A stretch of 64,000 nt of DNA from CAG-390 sp003523225 (GCA_902461815.1 CABPZE010000003.1:120515-184514), one strand, 5' to 3'. Counted from the first letter of the stretch, positions 49,611 through 58,680 are shown. Notes: generated by a model not told the origin, from the letters alone. A program made the numbers and translations.

Positions 49611-51613
49611 TATTCGCGCTTGCCGGAAATCAAAACTGCGGCAAAACCACACTTTTCAACGCTCTTACCGGCTCGAATCAGCACGTCGGCAACTTCCCCG
49701 GAGTCACCGTAGACCAGAAATCCGGCGCGGTAAAGGGTCAGCGCGGCTGCACCGTTGTAGACCTGCCGGGAATATACTCCATCCGCCCGTACACTCAGGA
49801 GGAGATAGTCACCCGTGACTTTATCATCGACGGCAAGCCGGATGGGATAATCAACATAATCGACGCCACGAACATAGAACGCAATCTTTACCTTACGCTT
49901 CAGCTGCTTGAGCTGAGGATACCCACCGTCATCGCCCTCAATATGATGGACGAGGTGCGCGCCAACGGCGGCTCTGTCAACGTAAAGCTGATGAGCGAAC
50001 GCCTCGGCGTTCCCGTCATCCCCATCAGCGCCGCCAAGGGCGAGGGCGTATCCGAGCTGGCGGACAAAATGGTGCAGACCGCCAAGGCGCGCCGCCTGCC
50101 AGCCGTCGCCGACTTCTGCGGGGACGGTCCGGTCCACCGCTGCATACACGCAACGGCTCACGTGATAGAGGACCACGCCAAAGCCGCAGGCATCTCGCCC
50201 CGTTTTTGCGCCACAAAGCTCATCGAGGGTGACGCCGACATGGAAAAACGGCTTGAGCTTGATGAAAACGAGCTTGAAATGATAGAGCATTCCGTCGTTG
50301 AGATGGAAAACGAGACCGGGCTTGACCGCAATGCGGCGCTGGCGGATATGCGCTACACCTTTATCGAGGACGTTGTTCGCTCCTCTGTCGTAAAATGCCA
50401 GGAGAGCCGCGAACACAGGCGCAGCGCCGCAATAGACCGGGTGCTGACCGGAAAATACACGGCTGTTCCGGTCTTCATTGCAATAATGTTCATTGTATTC
50501 TGGCTGACCTTTGACGTCATAGGTCAGAATCTTTCCGACCTGCTTTCCGCCGGAATCGACGCGCTTTCCTCTGTCGTCGCCGGGGCGCTTATAAGCTACG
50601 GCATAAACGACGTGGTATACAGCCTTGTAATAGACGGAATTTTCGCCGGAGTGGGCAGCGTTCTGAGCTTTCTTCCTATCATCATCACGCTTTTCTTCTT
50701 TCTGTCCATTCTTGAGGACACCGGATACATGGCGCGCATCGCCTTTGTCATGGATAAGCCGCTGCGTAAGTTAGGACTTTCCGGGCGCAGCTTTGTGCCG
50801 ATGCTGGTCGGCTTTGGCTGTTCGGTGCCCGCTATTATGGCAACGCGCACCCTTTCCTCCGATCGCGACCGCAAAATGACCATACTGCTTGTGCCGTACA
50901 TGAGCTGCTCGGCAAAGATACCCATCTACGCCGTCTTCTGCGCCGCCTTTTTCAAGGAATACCGGGCGCTGGCAATGGTTGCCCTCTACCTCGGCGGAAT
51001 ACTCCTTTCAATACTTGTGGCGGTCATCCTCAAGCATACCGCCTTCCGCGGTCAGCCCGTTCCGTTTGTAATGGAGCTTCCAAACTACCGTCTGCCCTCT
51101 CCGCGCAGTGTGCTTATGCTGCTGTGGGAAAAGGCGCGGGACTTCCTTGAGCGCGCGTTTACCGTTATTTTCACCGCAACGGTGATAATCTGGTTTTTGC
51201 GCACCTTTGACACACGGCTCAACGTGGCAGCCGACAGCGCCGACAGCCTTTTAGCTCTCATCGGACGTCTGATAGCCCCCGTGTTCAAGCCGCTCGGCTT
51301 CGGTGACTGGCGAGCCGTGACCTCGCTTATCTCCGGCTTCAGCGCCAAGGAAGCGGTCGTAAGCACGCTGGCTGTACTGCTCAACACAAGCGTGGCAGAG
51401 CTTGGTACGGTGCTTTCCGGCTTCTTCACGCCGATCTCCGCCGTCAGCTTTCTCGTTTTCACACTTCTCTACACCCCCTGCATTGCCGCAGTCGCCACAA
51501 TACGCCGCGAGCTGAAGTCAACACTTGCGACCGTCGGAGTGGTAATTATGCAGTGCGCGGTGGCGTGGATCGCAAGTTTTGCAATTTACAGCATACTAAA
51601 TCTCATTTTATAA
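49607..51613 (+). CDS. feoB: Ferrous iron transport protein B
   Basis: FeoB imports Fe2+ across the membrane. The 668-residue protein has a GTPase domain (about 1-165: G1 GNQNCGKTTLFN, G2 region VGNFPGVTVD, G3 DLPGIYS, G4 as NMMD instead of NKxD), a helical GDI domain, and a membrane domain from about 280. That domain has the two Gate motifs, including LVGFGCSVPAIMATRTL and YMSCSAKIPIYAVFCAAFF. It is complete. A Cys-rich accessory gene with its own promoter follows. Confidence 0.95.
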   Translation: MIFALAGNQNCGKTTLFNALTGSNQHVGNFPGVTVDQKSGAVKGQRGCTVVDLPGIYSIRPYTQEEIVTRDFIIDGKPDGIINIIDATNIERNLYLTLQLLELRIPTVIALNMMDEVRANGGSVNVKLMSERLGVPVIPISAAKGEGVSELADKMVQTAKARRLPAVADFCGDGPVHRCIHATAHVIEDHAKAAGISPRFCATKLIEGDADMEKRLELDENELEMIEHSVVEMENETGLDRNAALADMRYTFIEDVVRSSVVKCQESREHRRSAAIDRVLTGKYTAVPVFIAIMFIVFWLTFDVIGQNLSDLLSAGIDALSSVVAGALISYGINDVVYSLVIDGIFAGVGSVLSFLPIIITLFFFLSILEDTGYMARIAFVMDKPLRKLGLSGRSFVPMLVGFGCSVPAIMATRTLSSDRDRKMTILLVPYMSCSAKIPIYAVFCAAFFKEYRALAMVALYLGGILLSILVAVILKHTAFRGQPVPFVMELPNYRLPSPRSVLMLLWEKARDFLERAFTVIFTATVIIWFLRTFDTRLNVAADSADSLLALIGRLIAPVFKPLGFGDWRAVTSLISGFSAKEAVVSTLAVLLNTSVAELGTVLSGFFTPISAVSFLVFTLLYTPCIAAVATIRRELKSTLATVGVVIMQCAVAWIASFAIYSILNLIL

Positions 51614-51642
51614 TTGAAATCATACGAATAATGTGATATAAT
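51614..51642 (+). promoter_or_regulatory. Promoter between feoB and the Cys-rich partner gene
   Basis: -35 TTGAAA, 17-base spacer, -10 TATAAT, starting right after the feoB stop. It may also serve nfnAB. Confidence 0.7.
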
Positions 51643-51709
51643 AGGCGTGGAAGTGAATCAAGCGTGCCATCGCATTGCAAGATCCCTTCCCGCCTTTGGG
51701 TATCGGAAG

Positions 51710-51898
51710 ATGAATATATATGATTATATAGTTCTGGCGATCGTCGCCGCGGCGCTTATCTGCGCCGTTGTTTTCATGATAAAACGCCGCAAAAACGGAG
51801 GTGGCTGCTGCGGCAGCGGAGGCTGCGGAAGCTGCGGCAACTGCCCGATGTCAGGCAGCTGCCCCAAGCACACGGACAGCGACAGGAAAAAACAATAA
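51710..51898 (+). CDS. FeoB-associated Cys-rich membrane protein
   Basis: This 62-residue protein has one membrane helix (about 5-24, DYIVLAIVAAALICAVVFMI) followed by a basic stop-transfer KRRK. A cytosolic tail with seven or eight Cys in Gly/Cys spacing (GGGCCGSGGCGSCGNCPMSG) comes next. This matches the FeoB-associated Cys-rich family thought to bind iron or assist FeoB. The ribosome site is weak (CGGAAG), and the upstream frame extension is unlikely to be translated. It lies 96 bases after feoB. Confidence 0.85.
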   Translation: MNIYDYIVLAIVAAALICAVVFMIKRRKNGGGCCGSGGCGSCGNCPMSGSCPKHTDSDRKKQ

Positions 51899-51933
51899 TC
51901 CAAACAGTGCCGCCCTGCGGCAAAGGAGCTAAA

Positions 51934-52782
51934 GTGTATAAAATATTACGGAAACAAAAGCTGAATCCAACCGTCACCCTGATGGAGATCGACGCGCCTT
52001 ATGTCGCGCGCAAAGCCCAGGCAGGGCAGTTCATAATCCTGCGCGTTGACGCCGAGGGAGAGCGTATTCCCCTCACCGTCGCCGGCTTTGACCGCGCCGC
52101 CGGATGGGTGCGCATAATTTTTCAGATCGTCGGCGCCACGACCGCCGCGCTTGACAGACTTGAGGAGGGCGATCATATCTCCGATTTTGCCGGACCGCTC
52201 GGAAAACCCACCGAGACCGAGGGACTGCACAATGTCTGCGTCATCGGCGGCGGAGTTGGCTGTGCCATCGCGCTGCCCGTTGCCGAAAAGCTGCACGCCG
52301 CGGGTTGCCGCGTGACCTCAATAATAGGCTTCCGCTCGTCGGAACTTGTTATCCTTGAGGATGAATTCCGCGCCGCCTCGGACAGGCTTGAGCTTGTCAC
52401 AGATGACGGAAGCTACGGACGTAAGGGAAATGTCTGCCTGCCGCTTAACGAAATGCTGTCCGCCGGCGAGAGCTTTGACCGTGTGATAGCCATAGGTCCG
52501 CTTATCATGATGAAATTTGCCGTTGCGGCGGTAAAGCCGTACGGCATCCCCTGCACCGTCTCAATGAATCCCATCATGATTGACGGCACGGGAATGTGCG
52601 GCGGCTGCAGGCTGACCCTTTTGCGGGACGGCAAGCGCGTAACGCGCTTTGCCTGCGTGGACGGTCCGGATTTTGACGGATATGAGGTCGACTTTGACGA
52701 GGCAATGTCACGCGGCGTAATGTACCGCGATGCCGAACGTCACGCATACGAGCAGAACTGCAATCTGTTCCGCAAGGTATAA
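51934..52782 (+). CDS. nfnA: NfnA-type ferredoxin-NADP reductase subunit (sulfide/dihydroorotate dehydrogenase-like)
   Basis: The 282-residue FAD/NAD-binding subunit pairs with the downstream glutamate-synthase-like subunit to form NfnAB, which bifurcates electrons between NADPH, NAD+ and ferredoxin. It has a flavin-binding barrel (GERIPLTVAG near residue 48), a nucleotide-binding domain with VCVIGGGVGCAIALPVAEKL, and a late Cys cluster MNPIMIDGTGMCGGCRLTL that binds a 2Fe-2S centre together with a Cys in TRFACVDGPDFDG. A GTG at 51934 with AAAGGAG five bases ahead is the start. The partner gene begins 20 bases on. Confidence 0.88.
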   Translation: MYKILRKQKLNPTVTLMEIDAPYVARKAQAGQFIILRVDAEGERIPLTVAGFDRAAGWVRIIFQIVGATTAALDRLEEGDHISDFAGPLGKPTETEGLHNVCVIGGGVGCAIALPVAEKLHAAGCRVTSIIGFRSSELVILEDEFRAASDRLELVTDDGSYGRKGNVCLPLNEMLSAGESFDRVIAIGPLIMMKFAVAAVKPYGIPCTVSMNPIMIDGTGMCGGCRLTLLRDGKRVTRFACVDGPDFDGYEVDFDEAMSRGVMYRDAERHAYEQNCNLFRKV

Positions 52783-52802
52783 CTCACCAAGGAGAAAAGC
52801 TC

Positions 52803-54221
52803 ATGTCAAAACCAAATATGAACCCCGCTAAGACCCCGATGCCGGTGCTTGATCCGGCGTTCCGCTCACGCACCTTTGACGAGGTGGCGGTGGGGTACTC
52901 TGACTCCGACGCGCAGAACGAGGCGACGCGCTGCCTCGGCTGTAAAAATCCCGCCTGTGTGGGCGGCTGCCCGGTCGGAATAAACATTCCCGCTTTCATA
53001 GCAAAGATCAAAGAAAATGATACAGAGGGCGCATATCGCGTCATAAGCATTGATTCCAGCCTTCCCGCAGTCTGCGGCAGAGTGTGCCCGCAGGAGACGC
53101 AGTGCGAAAGCAAGTGCGTGCGCGGCATAAAGGGAGAGCCGGTAGGCATCGGCAGGCTTGAGCGATACGTCGCCGACCGCCACGCCGCCGCTCCCGCGCA
53201 GGCGGAGCGTCCCGAATCCAACGGTCACCGCGTCGCGGTGGTAGGGTCAGGTCCCTCGGGGCTGACCTGCGCCGGCGATCTGGCAAAGGCGGGCTTTGAT
53301 GTCACCGTTTTTGAGGCACTGCACACCCCCGGCGGCGTGCTGGTATACGGCATCCCGGAATTCCGTCTGCCCAAAAGCATCGTGGCGCGCGAGGTTGAAA
53401 GCCTTTCCGCACTCGGCGTAAAGTTCATGACAAATATCATAATAGGCAAGACCCTTACGGTGGACGAGCTGTTCGCCGAGGGCTTTGAGGCGGTATATAT
53501 CGGCTCGGGCGCCGGACTGCCCATGTTCATGGGTATACCCGGCGAGGAGCTTAAGGGCGTTTATTCGGCAAACGAATACCTGACCCGCTCCAACCTTATG
53601 AAGGCATACCGCGAGGATTCCGCCACCCCGATAATGAAGGGCGGCTCGGTAGCCGTAGTCGGCGGCGGCAATGTGGCAATGGATGCCGCGCGCACCGCGC
53701 TGAGACTGGGAGCGGAAAAGGTCACGATAATATACCGCCGCTCCGAAAAGGAGCTGCCCGCCCGCCGCGAGGAGGTAGAGCACGCCCGTGAGGAGGGGGT
53801 GGAATTCCGCTTCCTCTGCAACCCCACCGAGGTGCTGGGCTTTGAAAACCCGGACGACAAGCGCGACCCGAAGAACGGCTTTGTGCGCGCCGTGCGGTGC
53901 ATCCGCATGGAGCTTGGCGAGCCTGACGAGCGCGGCAGACGCCGCCCGATACCGGTCGAGGGAAGCGAATTTGACATTCCCGCCGATACCGTGATAATGG
54001 CACTCGGCACTACCCCCAACCCGCTGATAAAATCCACCACCGAGGGACTTGACGTAAACCAGCGCGGCGGAATTATCGTTGAGGAGCATACCGGAAGGAC
54101 CTCACGCGAGGGCGTTTACGCCGGAGGCGACGCCGTTACCGGAGCCGCGACGGTCATATCCGCAATGGGCGCGGGCAAAGCCGCCGCAAAAGCCATTGCC
54201 GCGGCTCTTACCGGGAACTGA
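52803..54221 (+). CDS. nfnB: NfnB-type subunit / NADPH-dependent glutamate synthase small-subunit homologue
   Basis: The 472-residue protein resembles GltD/GltA small subunits. An N-terminal 4Fe-4S region has CLGCKNPACVGGCPVGINIPAFI-type spacing and CGRVCPQETQCESKCV, with two cluster-binding sets. Two Rossmann folds follow: AVVGSGPSGLTCAGDLAKAG (FAD) and AVVGGGNVAMDAARTALRLG (NADPH). EGVYAGGDAVTGAATVISAMG closes the FAD site. With no large glutamate synthase gene nearby and NfnA directly upstream, the bifurcating NfnAB complex is the better call. A terminator hairpin follows. Confidence 0.88.
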   Translation: MSKPNMNPAKTPMPVLDPAFRSRTFDEVAVGYSDSDAQNEATRCLGCKNPACVGGCPVGINIPAFIAKIKENDTEGAYRVISIDSSLPAVCGRVCPQETQCESKCVRGIKGEPVGIGRLERYVADRHAAAPAQAERPESNGHRVAVVGSGPSGLTCAGDLAKAGFDVTVFEALHTPGGVLVYGIPEFRLPKSIVAREVESLSALGVKFMTNIIIGKTLTVDELFAEGFEAVYIGSGAGLPMFMGIPGEELKGVYSANEYLTRSNLMKAYREDSATPIMKGGSVAVVGGGNVAMDAARTALRLGAEKVTIIYRRSEKELPARREEVEHAREEGVEFRFLCNPTEVLGFENPDDKRDPKNGFVRAVRCIRMELGEPDERGRRRPIPVEGSEFDIPADTVIMALGTTPNPLIKSTTEGLDVNQRGGIIVEEHTGRTSREGVYAGGDAVTGAATVISAMGAGKAAAKAIAAALTGN

Positions 54222-54235
54222 AAGCACCAAAGAAC

Positions 54236-54285
54236 TGCCGCTTTAGCGGCAATCGGGGCTGTTTGCGCTCAGCGCGGCAGCCCCG
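54236..54285 (+). terminator. Hairpins after nfnB
   Basis: A 7-bp hairpin (54236-54251) is followed by an 8-bp stem cggggctg/cagccccg (54254-54261 with 54278-54285). No T-run follows directly, so efficiency is uncertain. Confidence 0.55.
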
Positions 54286-54360
54286 TATAGTCGCTCTGCC
54301 TGCAAAGCATGAGCTTTTATGCGGTTTTTTGCTGTATTTTGCAGAAAATAATATTGGCTC

Positions 54361-54389
54361 TTGACAAGTCAGAATAATAGGCTTATAAT
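54361..54389 (+). promoter_or_regulatory. Promoter of pdxST with a long leader
   Basis: Consensus -35 TTGACA, 17-base spacer, -10 TATAAT. The start codon is about 130 bases after the start site. The leader includes a small stem ataggt/acctat (54406-54411 with 54423-54428). No known riboswitch is recognisable. Confidence 0.8.
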
Positions 54390-54527
54390 ATAACACATCA
54401 AACACATAGGTTTTATTGTAATACCTATCGGGAAACGCGATAAAATATCCGCACCGGCACAGCGCCCCGACTGAAATACTACCGGAATATCACTATGATG
54501 CTCTACGCGGCATAAGGAGAAAATATC

Positions 54528-55403
54528 ATGAAAAACAACAGATTTGAACTCAACAAAAACTTGGCTCAGATGCTCAAGGGCGGCGTTATCATGGACGTCA
54601 CCACTCCCGAGCAGGCAAAGATCGCTGAAGCGGCAGGAGCCTGCGCAGTAATGGCACTGGAACGCATCCCCGCTGATATCCGCGCGGCGGGTGGCGTATC
54701 CCGTATGAGCGACCCCAAGATGATAAAGGGCATACAGAACGCCGTCTCCATTCCCGTAATGGCAAAATGCCGTATCGGTCACTTTGTGGAGGCTCAGATA
54801 CTTCAGGCAATTGAGATCGACTATATAGATGAAAGCGAAGTGCTCTCCCCGGCTGACGACAAATACCACATCGACAAGACCAAATTCGACGTTCCCTTTG
54901 TCTGCGGAGCAAAGGATCTGGGCGAGGCACTGCGCCGCATAAACGAAGGCGCTGCAATGATACGCACCAAGGGCGAGCCGGGCACGGGAGACGTCGTGCA
55001 GGCTGTGCGTCACATGAGAATGATGCAGGCGGAGATCCGCAGACTCGTCTCCATGTCCGAGGATGAGCTGTTTGACGCGGCAAAGCAGCTTCAGGTCCCC
55101 TATGACCTTGTCCTTTACGTACACGAAAACGGCAAGCTGCCGGTCGTGAACTTTGCGGCGGGCGGAGTTGCCACCCCTGCCGACGCGGCGCTTATGATGC
55201 AGCTCGGCGCGGAGGGCGTGTTCGTCGGCTCAGGCATCTTCAAATCCGGCAATCCCGCAAAGCGCGCGGCTGCCATCGTCAAGGCGGTCACCAACTTTAC
55301 CGACGCAAAGATGATAGCCGAGCTTTCCGAAGACCTTGGCGAGGCAATGGTCGGTATCAACGAGCAGGAGATCGAGCTTCTGATGGCGGAAAGAGGAAAA
55401 TAA
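54528..55403 (+). CDS. pdxS: Pyridoxal 5'-phosphate synthase, synthase subunit
   Basis: PdxS builds pyridoxal phosphate from ribose 5-phosphate, glyceraldehyde 3-phosphate and ammonia supplied by PdxT. The 291-residue barrel is highly conserved: AQMLKGGVIMDVT, CAVMALERIPADIRAAGG, MAKCRIGHFVEAQIL with the first active-site lysine in MAKCR, RTKGEPGTGD, and FAAGGVATPADAALMMQLG. The dodecamer-forming C-terminus is present. AAGGAG lies before the ATG. pdxT follows after three bases. Confidence 0.97.
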   Translation: MKNNRFELNKNLAQMLKGGVIMDVTTPEQAKIAEAAGACAVMALERIPADIRAAGGVSRMSDPKMIKGIQNAVSIPVMAKCRIGHFVEAQILQAIEIDYIDESEVLSPADDKYHIDKTKFDVPFVCGAKDLGEALRRINEGAAMIRTKGEPGTGDVVQAVRHMRMMQAEIRRLVSMSEDELFDAAKQLQVPYDLVLYVHENGKLPVVNFAAGGVATPADAALMMQLGAEGVFVGSGIFKSGNPAKRAAAIVKAVTNFTDAKMIAELSEDLGEAMVGINEQEIELLMAERGK

Positions 55404-55406
55404 GCT

Positions 55407-55973
55407 ATGAACATCGCCGTACTGGCTCTGCAGGGAGCGTTCATCGAGCATGAGCAGATGCTTTCCCGGCTGGGCGTTTCCTCCTTTGAGATCCGGCAGA
55501 AAAAGGACCTTGAGACACCCTTCGACGGACTTATCATCCCCGGCGGAGAAAGCACCGTGCAGGGCAAGCTGATGCGCGAGCTGGGGCTGTTCGAGCCGCT
55601 GAGGGAACGAATTGAAGCGGGATTGCCCGTATTCGGCACCTGTGCGGGACTTTTGCTGCTTGCCAAAAAAATCGAAAACGACGAGCGGCTGCATTTTGCC
55701 ACAATGGATATCTGTGCTGTGCGCAACGCCTACGGCAGACAGCTTGGCAGCTTTTACACCGAATCGGAATTCAGCGGCATCGGAAAGATCCCCATGACCT
55801 TTATACGCGCGCCTTATATATCCGAGGTGTCGGGCGACACGCAGATACTGGCTTCCGTTGACGGCAAGATCGTCGCCGCAAGGCAAAAAGATCAGCTCGT
55901 GACGGCTTTCCACCCCGAGCTGAACGATGACACCTCAGTCCACCGCTATTTTCTTGACATGATAAAGCAATAA
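55407..55973 (+). CDS. pdxT: Pyridoxal 5'-phosphate synthase, glutaminase subunit
   Basis: The 188-residue glutaminase frees ammonia from glutamine and channels it to PdxS. It has the triad: the nucleophile Cys in FGTCAGLLLLA (near residue 79), and His-Glu in FHPELNDD near 170. The N-terminus IAVLALQGAFIEHE and IIPGGEST contribute the oxyanion hole. It follows pdxS almost without gap in one operon and ends in a bidirectional terminator. Confidence 0.96.
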   Translation: MNIAVLALQGAFIEHEQMLSRLGVSSFEIRQKKDLETPFDGLIIPGGESTVQGKLMRELGLFEPLRERIEAGLPVFGTCAGLLLLAKKIENDERLHFATMDICAVRNAYGRQLGSFYTESEFSGIGKIPMTFIRAPYISEVSGDTQILASVDGKIVAARQKDQLVTAFHPELNDDTSVHRYFLDMIKQ

Positions 55974-55982
55974 AAATCACGC

Positions 55983-56006
55983 GGCGCCGCGTTTTTTCGC
56001 GGCGCC
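55983..56006. terminator. Bidirectional terminator between pdxT and the SDR gene
   Basis: ggcgccgcg (55983-55991) pairs with cgcggcgcc (55998-56006), with a six-T loop. It lies between converging genes. Confidence 0.65.
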
Positions 56007-56015
56007 ACGTAGCTT

Positions 56016-56810
56016 TTACAGTTTAAGCAGCAATTTCACGATAAAGCACTGCGCTCTTTTCGGCAGCAGGCTCATCAGTATCAGCAGGATATTGAGGTGC
56101 TTGCTGTAAATTATGCGCGGGTGCTTTTTTGTTACCGCCTTGTAGTATGTCGGTGCTATCCTTTCGGGGTCGCGCGGCTTGCCCATGAACATTTTCACAA
56201 GCTGATAAAAATTTGCGGACTGCTTCTTGTAAAGCACGGTCTTTTCGGTCAGCTCCTTGGTCTTGACAAGCGACCCCTGCGCAAGGGAGGTATTGAACGC
56301 CCCGGGGCGCACCGTTATCACCTTTTGCCCAAGCAGATTAAGCTCCTGACGCAGGCTTTGCGAATAGCTGTCGAGCGCTGTTTTGCTTACGTTGTAAATG
56401 CCGTTGTACGGCATGGGGTCGAGCGGCGCGACCTCGCTTGTGGTGATCACGATCCTGCCGTCCTTTTTCAGCAGCGGGTACATGATCTTGTTTACGTACA
56501 TAGTACCCAGCGTATTAACATCGAATATCCGGCGTAACAGATCATTCTCCACCTCAATGAAGGAGTCTATTGCAAATATCCCGGCAATATTCACTATCGC
56601 GTCGAGGGTCACTTCTTTTTCTGACAAAAGTCGGAACACCTTTTCTATATCCTTTTCGTCGGACACGTCCATCCGGATAAAGGTGATATTGTCATCGCCG
56701 AAGTCCCGCCCGGCAATGTCGCACGCATAGACGTGTATCCCCTTTCCCGCCAGATGCTTTGCCACGGCAAAGCCTATGCCGCCCGACGCACCCGTTATAA
56801 GTACATTCAT
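56016..56810 (-). CDS. Short-chain dehydrogenase with C-terminal membrane-proximal helix
   Basis: The 264-residue SDR has TGASGGIGFAVA (nucleotide binding), VNIAGIFAIDS near 88, the catalytic Ser region ITTSEVAP near 137, and YNVSKTALDSYSQ (Tyr-x-x-x-Lys) near 152. About 35 C-terminal residues (SKHLNILLILMSLLPKRAQCFIVKLLLKL in outline) are hydrophobic and basic, suggesting membrane contact and a lipophilic substrate. The promoter has the 19-base spacer of MerR-controlled genes, and the remains of a MerR gene lie divergently upstream. Substrate unknown. Confidence 0.82.
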   Translation of the reverse strand: MNVLITGASGGIGFAVAKHLAGKGIHVYACDIAGRDFGDDNITFIRMDVSDEKDIEKVFRLLSEKEVTLDAIVNIAGIFAIDSFIEVENDLLRRIFDVNTLGTMYVNKIMYPLLKKDGRIVITTSEVAPLDPMPYNGIYNVSKTALDSYSQSLRQELNLLGQKVITVRPGAFNTSLAQGSLVKTKELTEKTVLYKKQSANFYQLVKMFMGKPRDPERIAPTYYKAVTKKHPRIIYSKHLNILLILMSLLPKRAQCFIVKLLLKL

Positions 56811-56946
56811 ATTGTCACCTCATGATCTTTCGGCGTCAATGTCATCGAGCGCATTTTCGCCGAAATAAAGCTTTGTCGAATCTGGATATGTAAGCTCCCC
56901 CACATTTTGATTTACTCCTTGACTGCCTGTTTTTTTCTGCTATAAT

Positions 56947-56977
56947 ATTATACAAGCTAAAGTATACTATAAGTCAA
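56947..56977 (-). promoter_or_regulatory. MerR-type promoter of the SDR gene (19-bp spacer with central dyad)
   Basis: Minus strand -35 TTGACT and -10 TATAAT are separated by 19 bases, the hallmark of promoters that MerR activators untwist. The near-perfect dyad CTTATAGTATACTTTAG (56957-56973) fills the spacer. Confidence 0.75.
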
Positions 56978-57033
56978 TAACTTTTTTAAAATTTCCGTAG
57001 AAATATTGTTTATAAATCGCTAAAACGGCATAG

Positions 57034-57363
57034 CACCGTTTATGCAGCACTCTGGCGGCGGTGCGGGTGTTTACCGACAAGGACTTTGAAATACTCAAGA
57101 CCATCCACTGCCTCAGAGCAAGCGGAATGCAGATAAGGGATATAAGGTAATTTATCCGTCTTGTTTCGCTGGGCGACGAAAGCATTGACGCACGCCTTCG
57201 GATTCCACGCAAACGGCGGCTTGAGGTGGAAAAGCAAATGGCGGAGCTTCGGAAGACACTGGACGTCGTAAATTTCAAATGCTGGTACTGCGAGATCGCG
57301 CAATGCCGAGAAACAGATAAAAGCCTACAGGATCTCAGAAAAAAACAAAAGGTGACGGTATGA
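57034..57363 (+). pseudogene. Decayed MerR-family regulator
   Basis: The open stretch reads like the second half of a small MerR regulator: VRVFTDKDFEILKTIHCLRASGMQIRDIR, then an in-frame TAA at 57148-57150 where the family has an ordinary residue, then FIRLVSLGDESIDARL, a coiled-coil helix RRLEVEKQMAELRKTLDVVNFK and WYCEIAQC. The N-terminal winged helix (about 50 residues) is missing; the space up to the SDR promoter is too short to hold it. The reading frame ends overlapping the acetyltransferase ATG. It once faced the SDR gene in the usual MerR divergent layout. Confidence 0.75.
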
Positions 57364-57860
57364 ACCCGGATAAAAGCGAAATGCTACTGCGAAAAGCGAC
57401 GGCAGGCGAAAAAGATGCGATCGCCGCAATATACAGCTCGGTCATAGGGCAGGAGGGCTGTACCTGGAATGAATATTACCCCGGTGAGACCGAGCTGCGC
57501 GAGGGTCTTGAGACCGGAAATCTGTACGTACTCGCCTGCGGCAGTGAGATAGTGGGCACGGTTTCGGTGGTGCATATAAACGAGCTTGACGGGCTTGGCT
57601 GTTGGCAGGTATCGGGCGACGCGGCGTGCGAGATCGCGCGGGTGGCAATACACCGTAAATATCAGGGGCGCGGTTATTCCGGACTTATGATAAAAAAGCT
57701 GTTTGAGATACTGATAAGCCGCGGCTTCCGCGCCGTGCATATTCTGGTCGCCGCACGCAACCTTGTCGCGCAAAAGGTATATAAAAACGCCGGATTTACC
57801 CCGCGCGCGGAATGCGATATGTACGAAGATCACTATTACGCATATGAAAAGCTGTTCTGA
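57360..57860 (+). CDS. GNAT family N-acetyltransferase
   Basis: The 166-residue cytosolic enzyme transfers an acetyl group from acetyl-CoA to an amine. The GNAT core is visible: VACGSEIVGTVSVVHI-type strands, CEIARVAIHRKYQGRGYSGLMIKKLFE with the acetyl-CoA-binding Gln/Arg-x-x-Gly-x-Gly/Ala motif (YQGRGYSG), and VAARNLVAQKVYKNAGF. The ATG overlaps the stop of the MerR remnant (ATGA). Substrate unknown. Confidence 0.88.
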   Translation: MNPDKSEMLLRKATAGEKDAIAAIYSSVIGQEGCTWNEYYPGETELREGLETGNLYVLACGSEIVGTVSVVHINELDGLGCWQVSGDAACEIARVAIHRKYQGRGYSGLMIKKLFEILISRGFRAVHILVAARNLVAQKVYKNAGFTPRAECDMYEDHYYAYEKLF

Positions 57861-57971
57861 GCCGAGCTTCCGGGCGGCATTTGTATCCCCCATAAAGTAA
57901 AAGCATTGCCCTTTCTTTCTTCATGATACATCGGCAGAATAAATTCACAGATAAAAAGGAGATACAGTGTT

Positions 57972-58577
57972 ATGAATGATCTGTATGTAAAGATCACAGG
58001 GAAAAACGCGTCATCCGACACAGGCGGAATCCAATACGCCATGTATGCGGCGCTGGCAATTATCTGCTTTATCTCCGCTCTGCTCGGATCTATCGTACAT
58101 CTTGTTTTTCTGATACCCGGAATCCTCGTTATTATCGCAGTTATCATATCAAATATCAATATCCGAAAATGCGCGAGGGCATCGGAGCTTGCAATTGACG
58201 CACTGACCCCGGATGAACGTCAGCTTCTCATAGATCAGGGAAGAAAAGCCGTGGACTCAACAAGCTGCGAATTTGGTATTCTGACCGACTACGGTATAGT
58301 GGATCAGCACTTTTTTGCCCGTTGGACGGACATAGAATCCATTACCGTCAAACCGCGCAAATACGAGTCTCTCAACAAGGTCTCTCCCTATATGGCTCCT
58401 GCACAGTATGCAATAAAAGGTAAGATAATTTCCGGCGGAAAGGAGTACCGTTTCTCATATTCAAATACGATCCGCCCGGAGCGCGATATGTCTGACGAGA
58501 TCGATAGGTTCATTCAATATGCCCTTAAATGCAACGGCAAAATACAGATACAGAACGATTACCGTTTCTGGCACTGA
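57972..58577 (+). CDS. Membrane protein of unknown function
   Basis: The 201-residue protein has two membrane helices close together (about 22-42 and 45-65, AALAIICFISALLG and LVFLIPGILVIIAVIISN). A cytosolic domain of about 130 residues follows, with beta strands such as CEFGILTDYGIVDQHFF and WTDIESITVKPRKY. This looks like a PH-like/YcxB-type C-terminal domain, but I cannot assign it firmly. AAGGAG lies ten bases before the ATG. It stands alone and is followed by a strong terminator. Confidence 0.65.
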   Translation: MNDLYVKITGKNASSDTGGIQYAMYAALAIICFISALLGSIVHLVFLIPGILVIIAVIISNINIRKCARASELAIDALTPDERQLLIDQGRKAVDSTSCEFGILTDYGIVDQHFFARWTDIESITVKPRKYESLNKVSPYMAPAQYAIKGKIISGGKEYRFSYSNTIRPERDMSDEIDRFIQYALKCNGKIQIQNDYRFWH

Positions 58578-58647
58578 CCTTCCTGTCATTGCAGATATAA
58601 AATATTCGCAAAATCCCATAAGGCAGTGATCGAGGATAATAAGCACG

Positions 58648-58680
58648 CCCCCCGCCCGACAACAACGGCGGGGGGTTTTG
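58648..58680 (+). terminator. Rho-independent terminator
   Basis: ccccccgcc (58648-58656) pairs with ggcgggggg (58667-58675), followed by tttt. The bases from there to the perR promoter show no gene. Confidence 0.8.
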
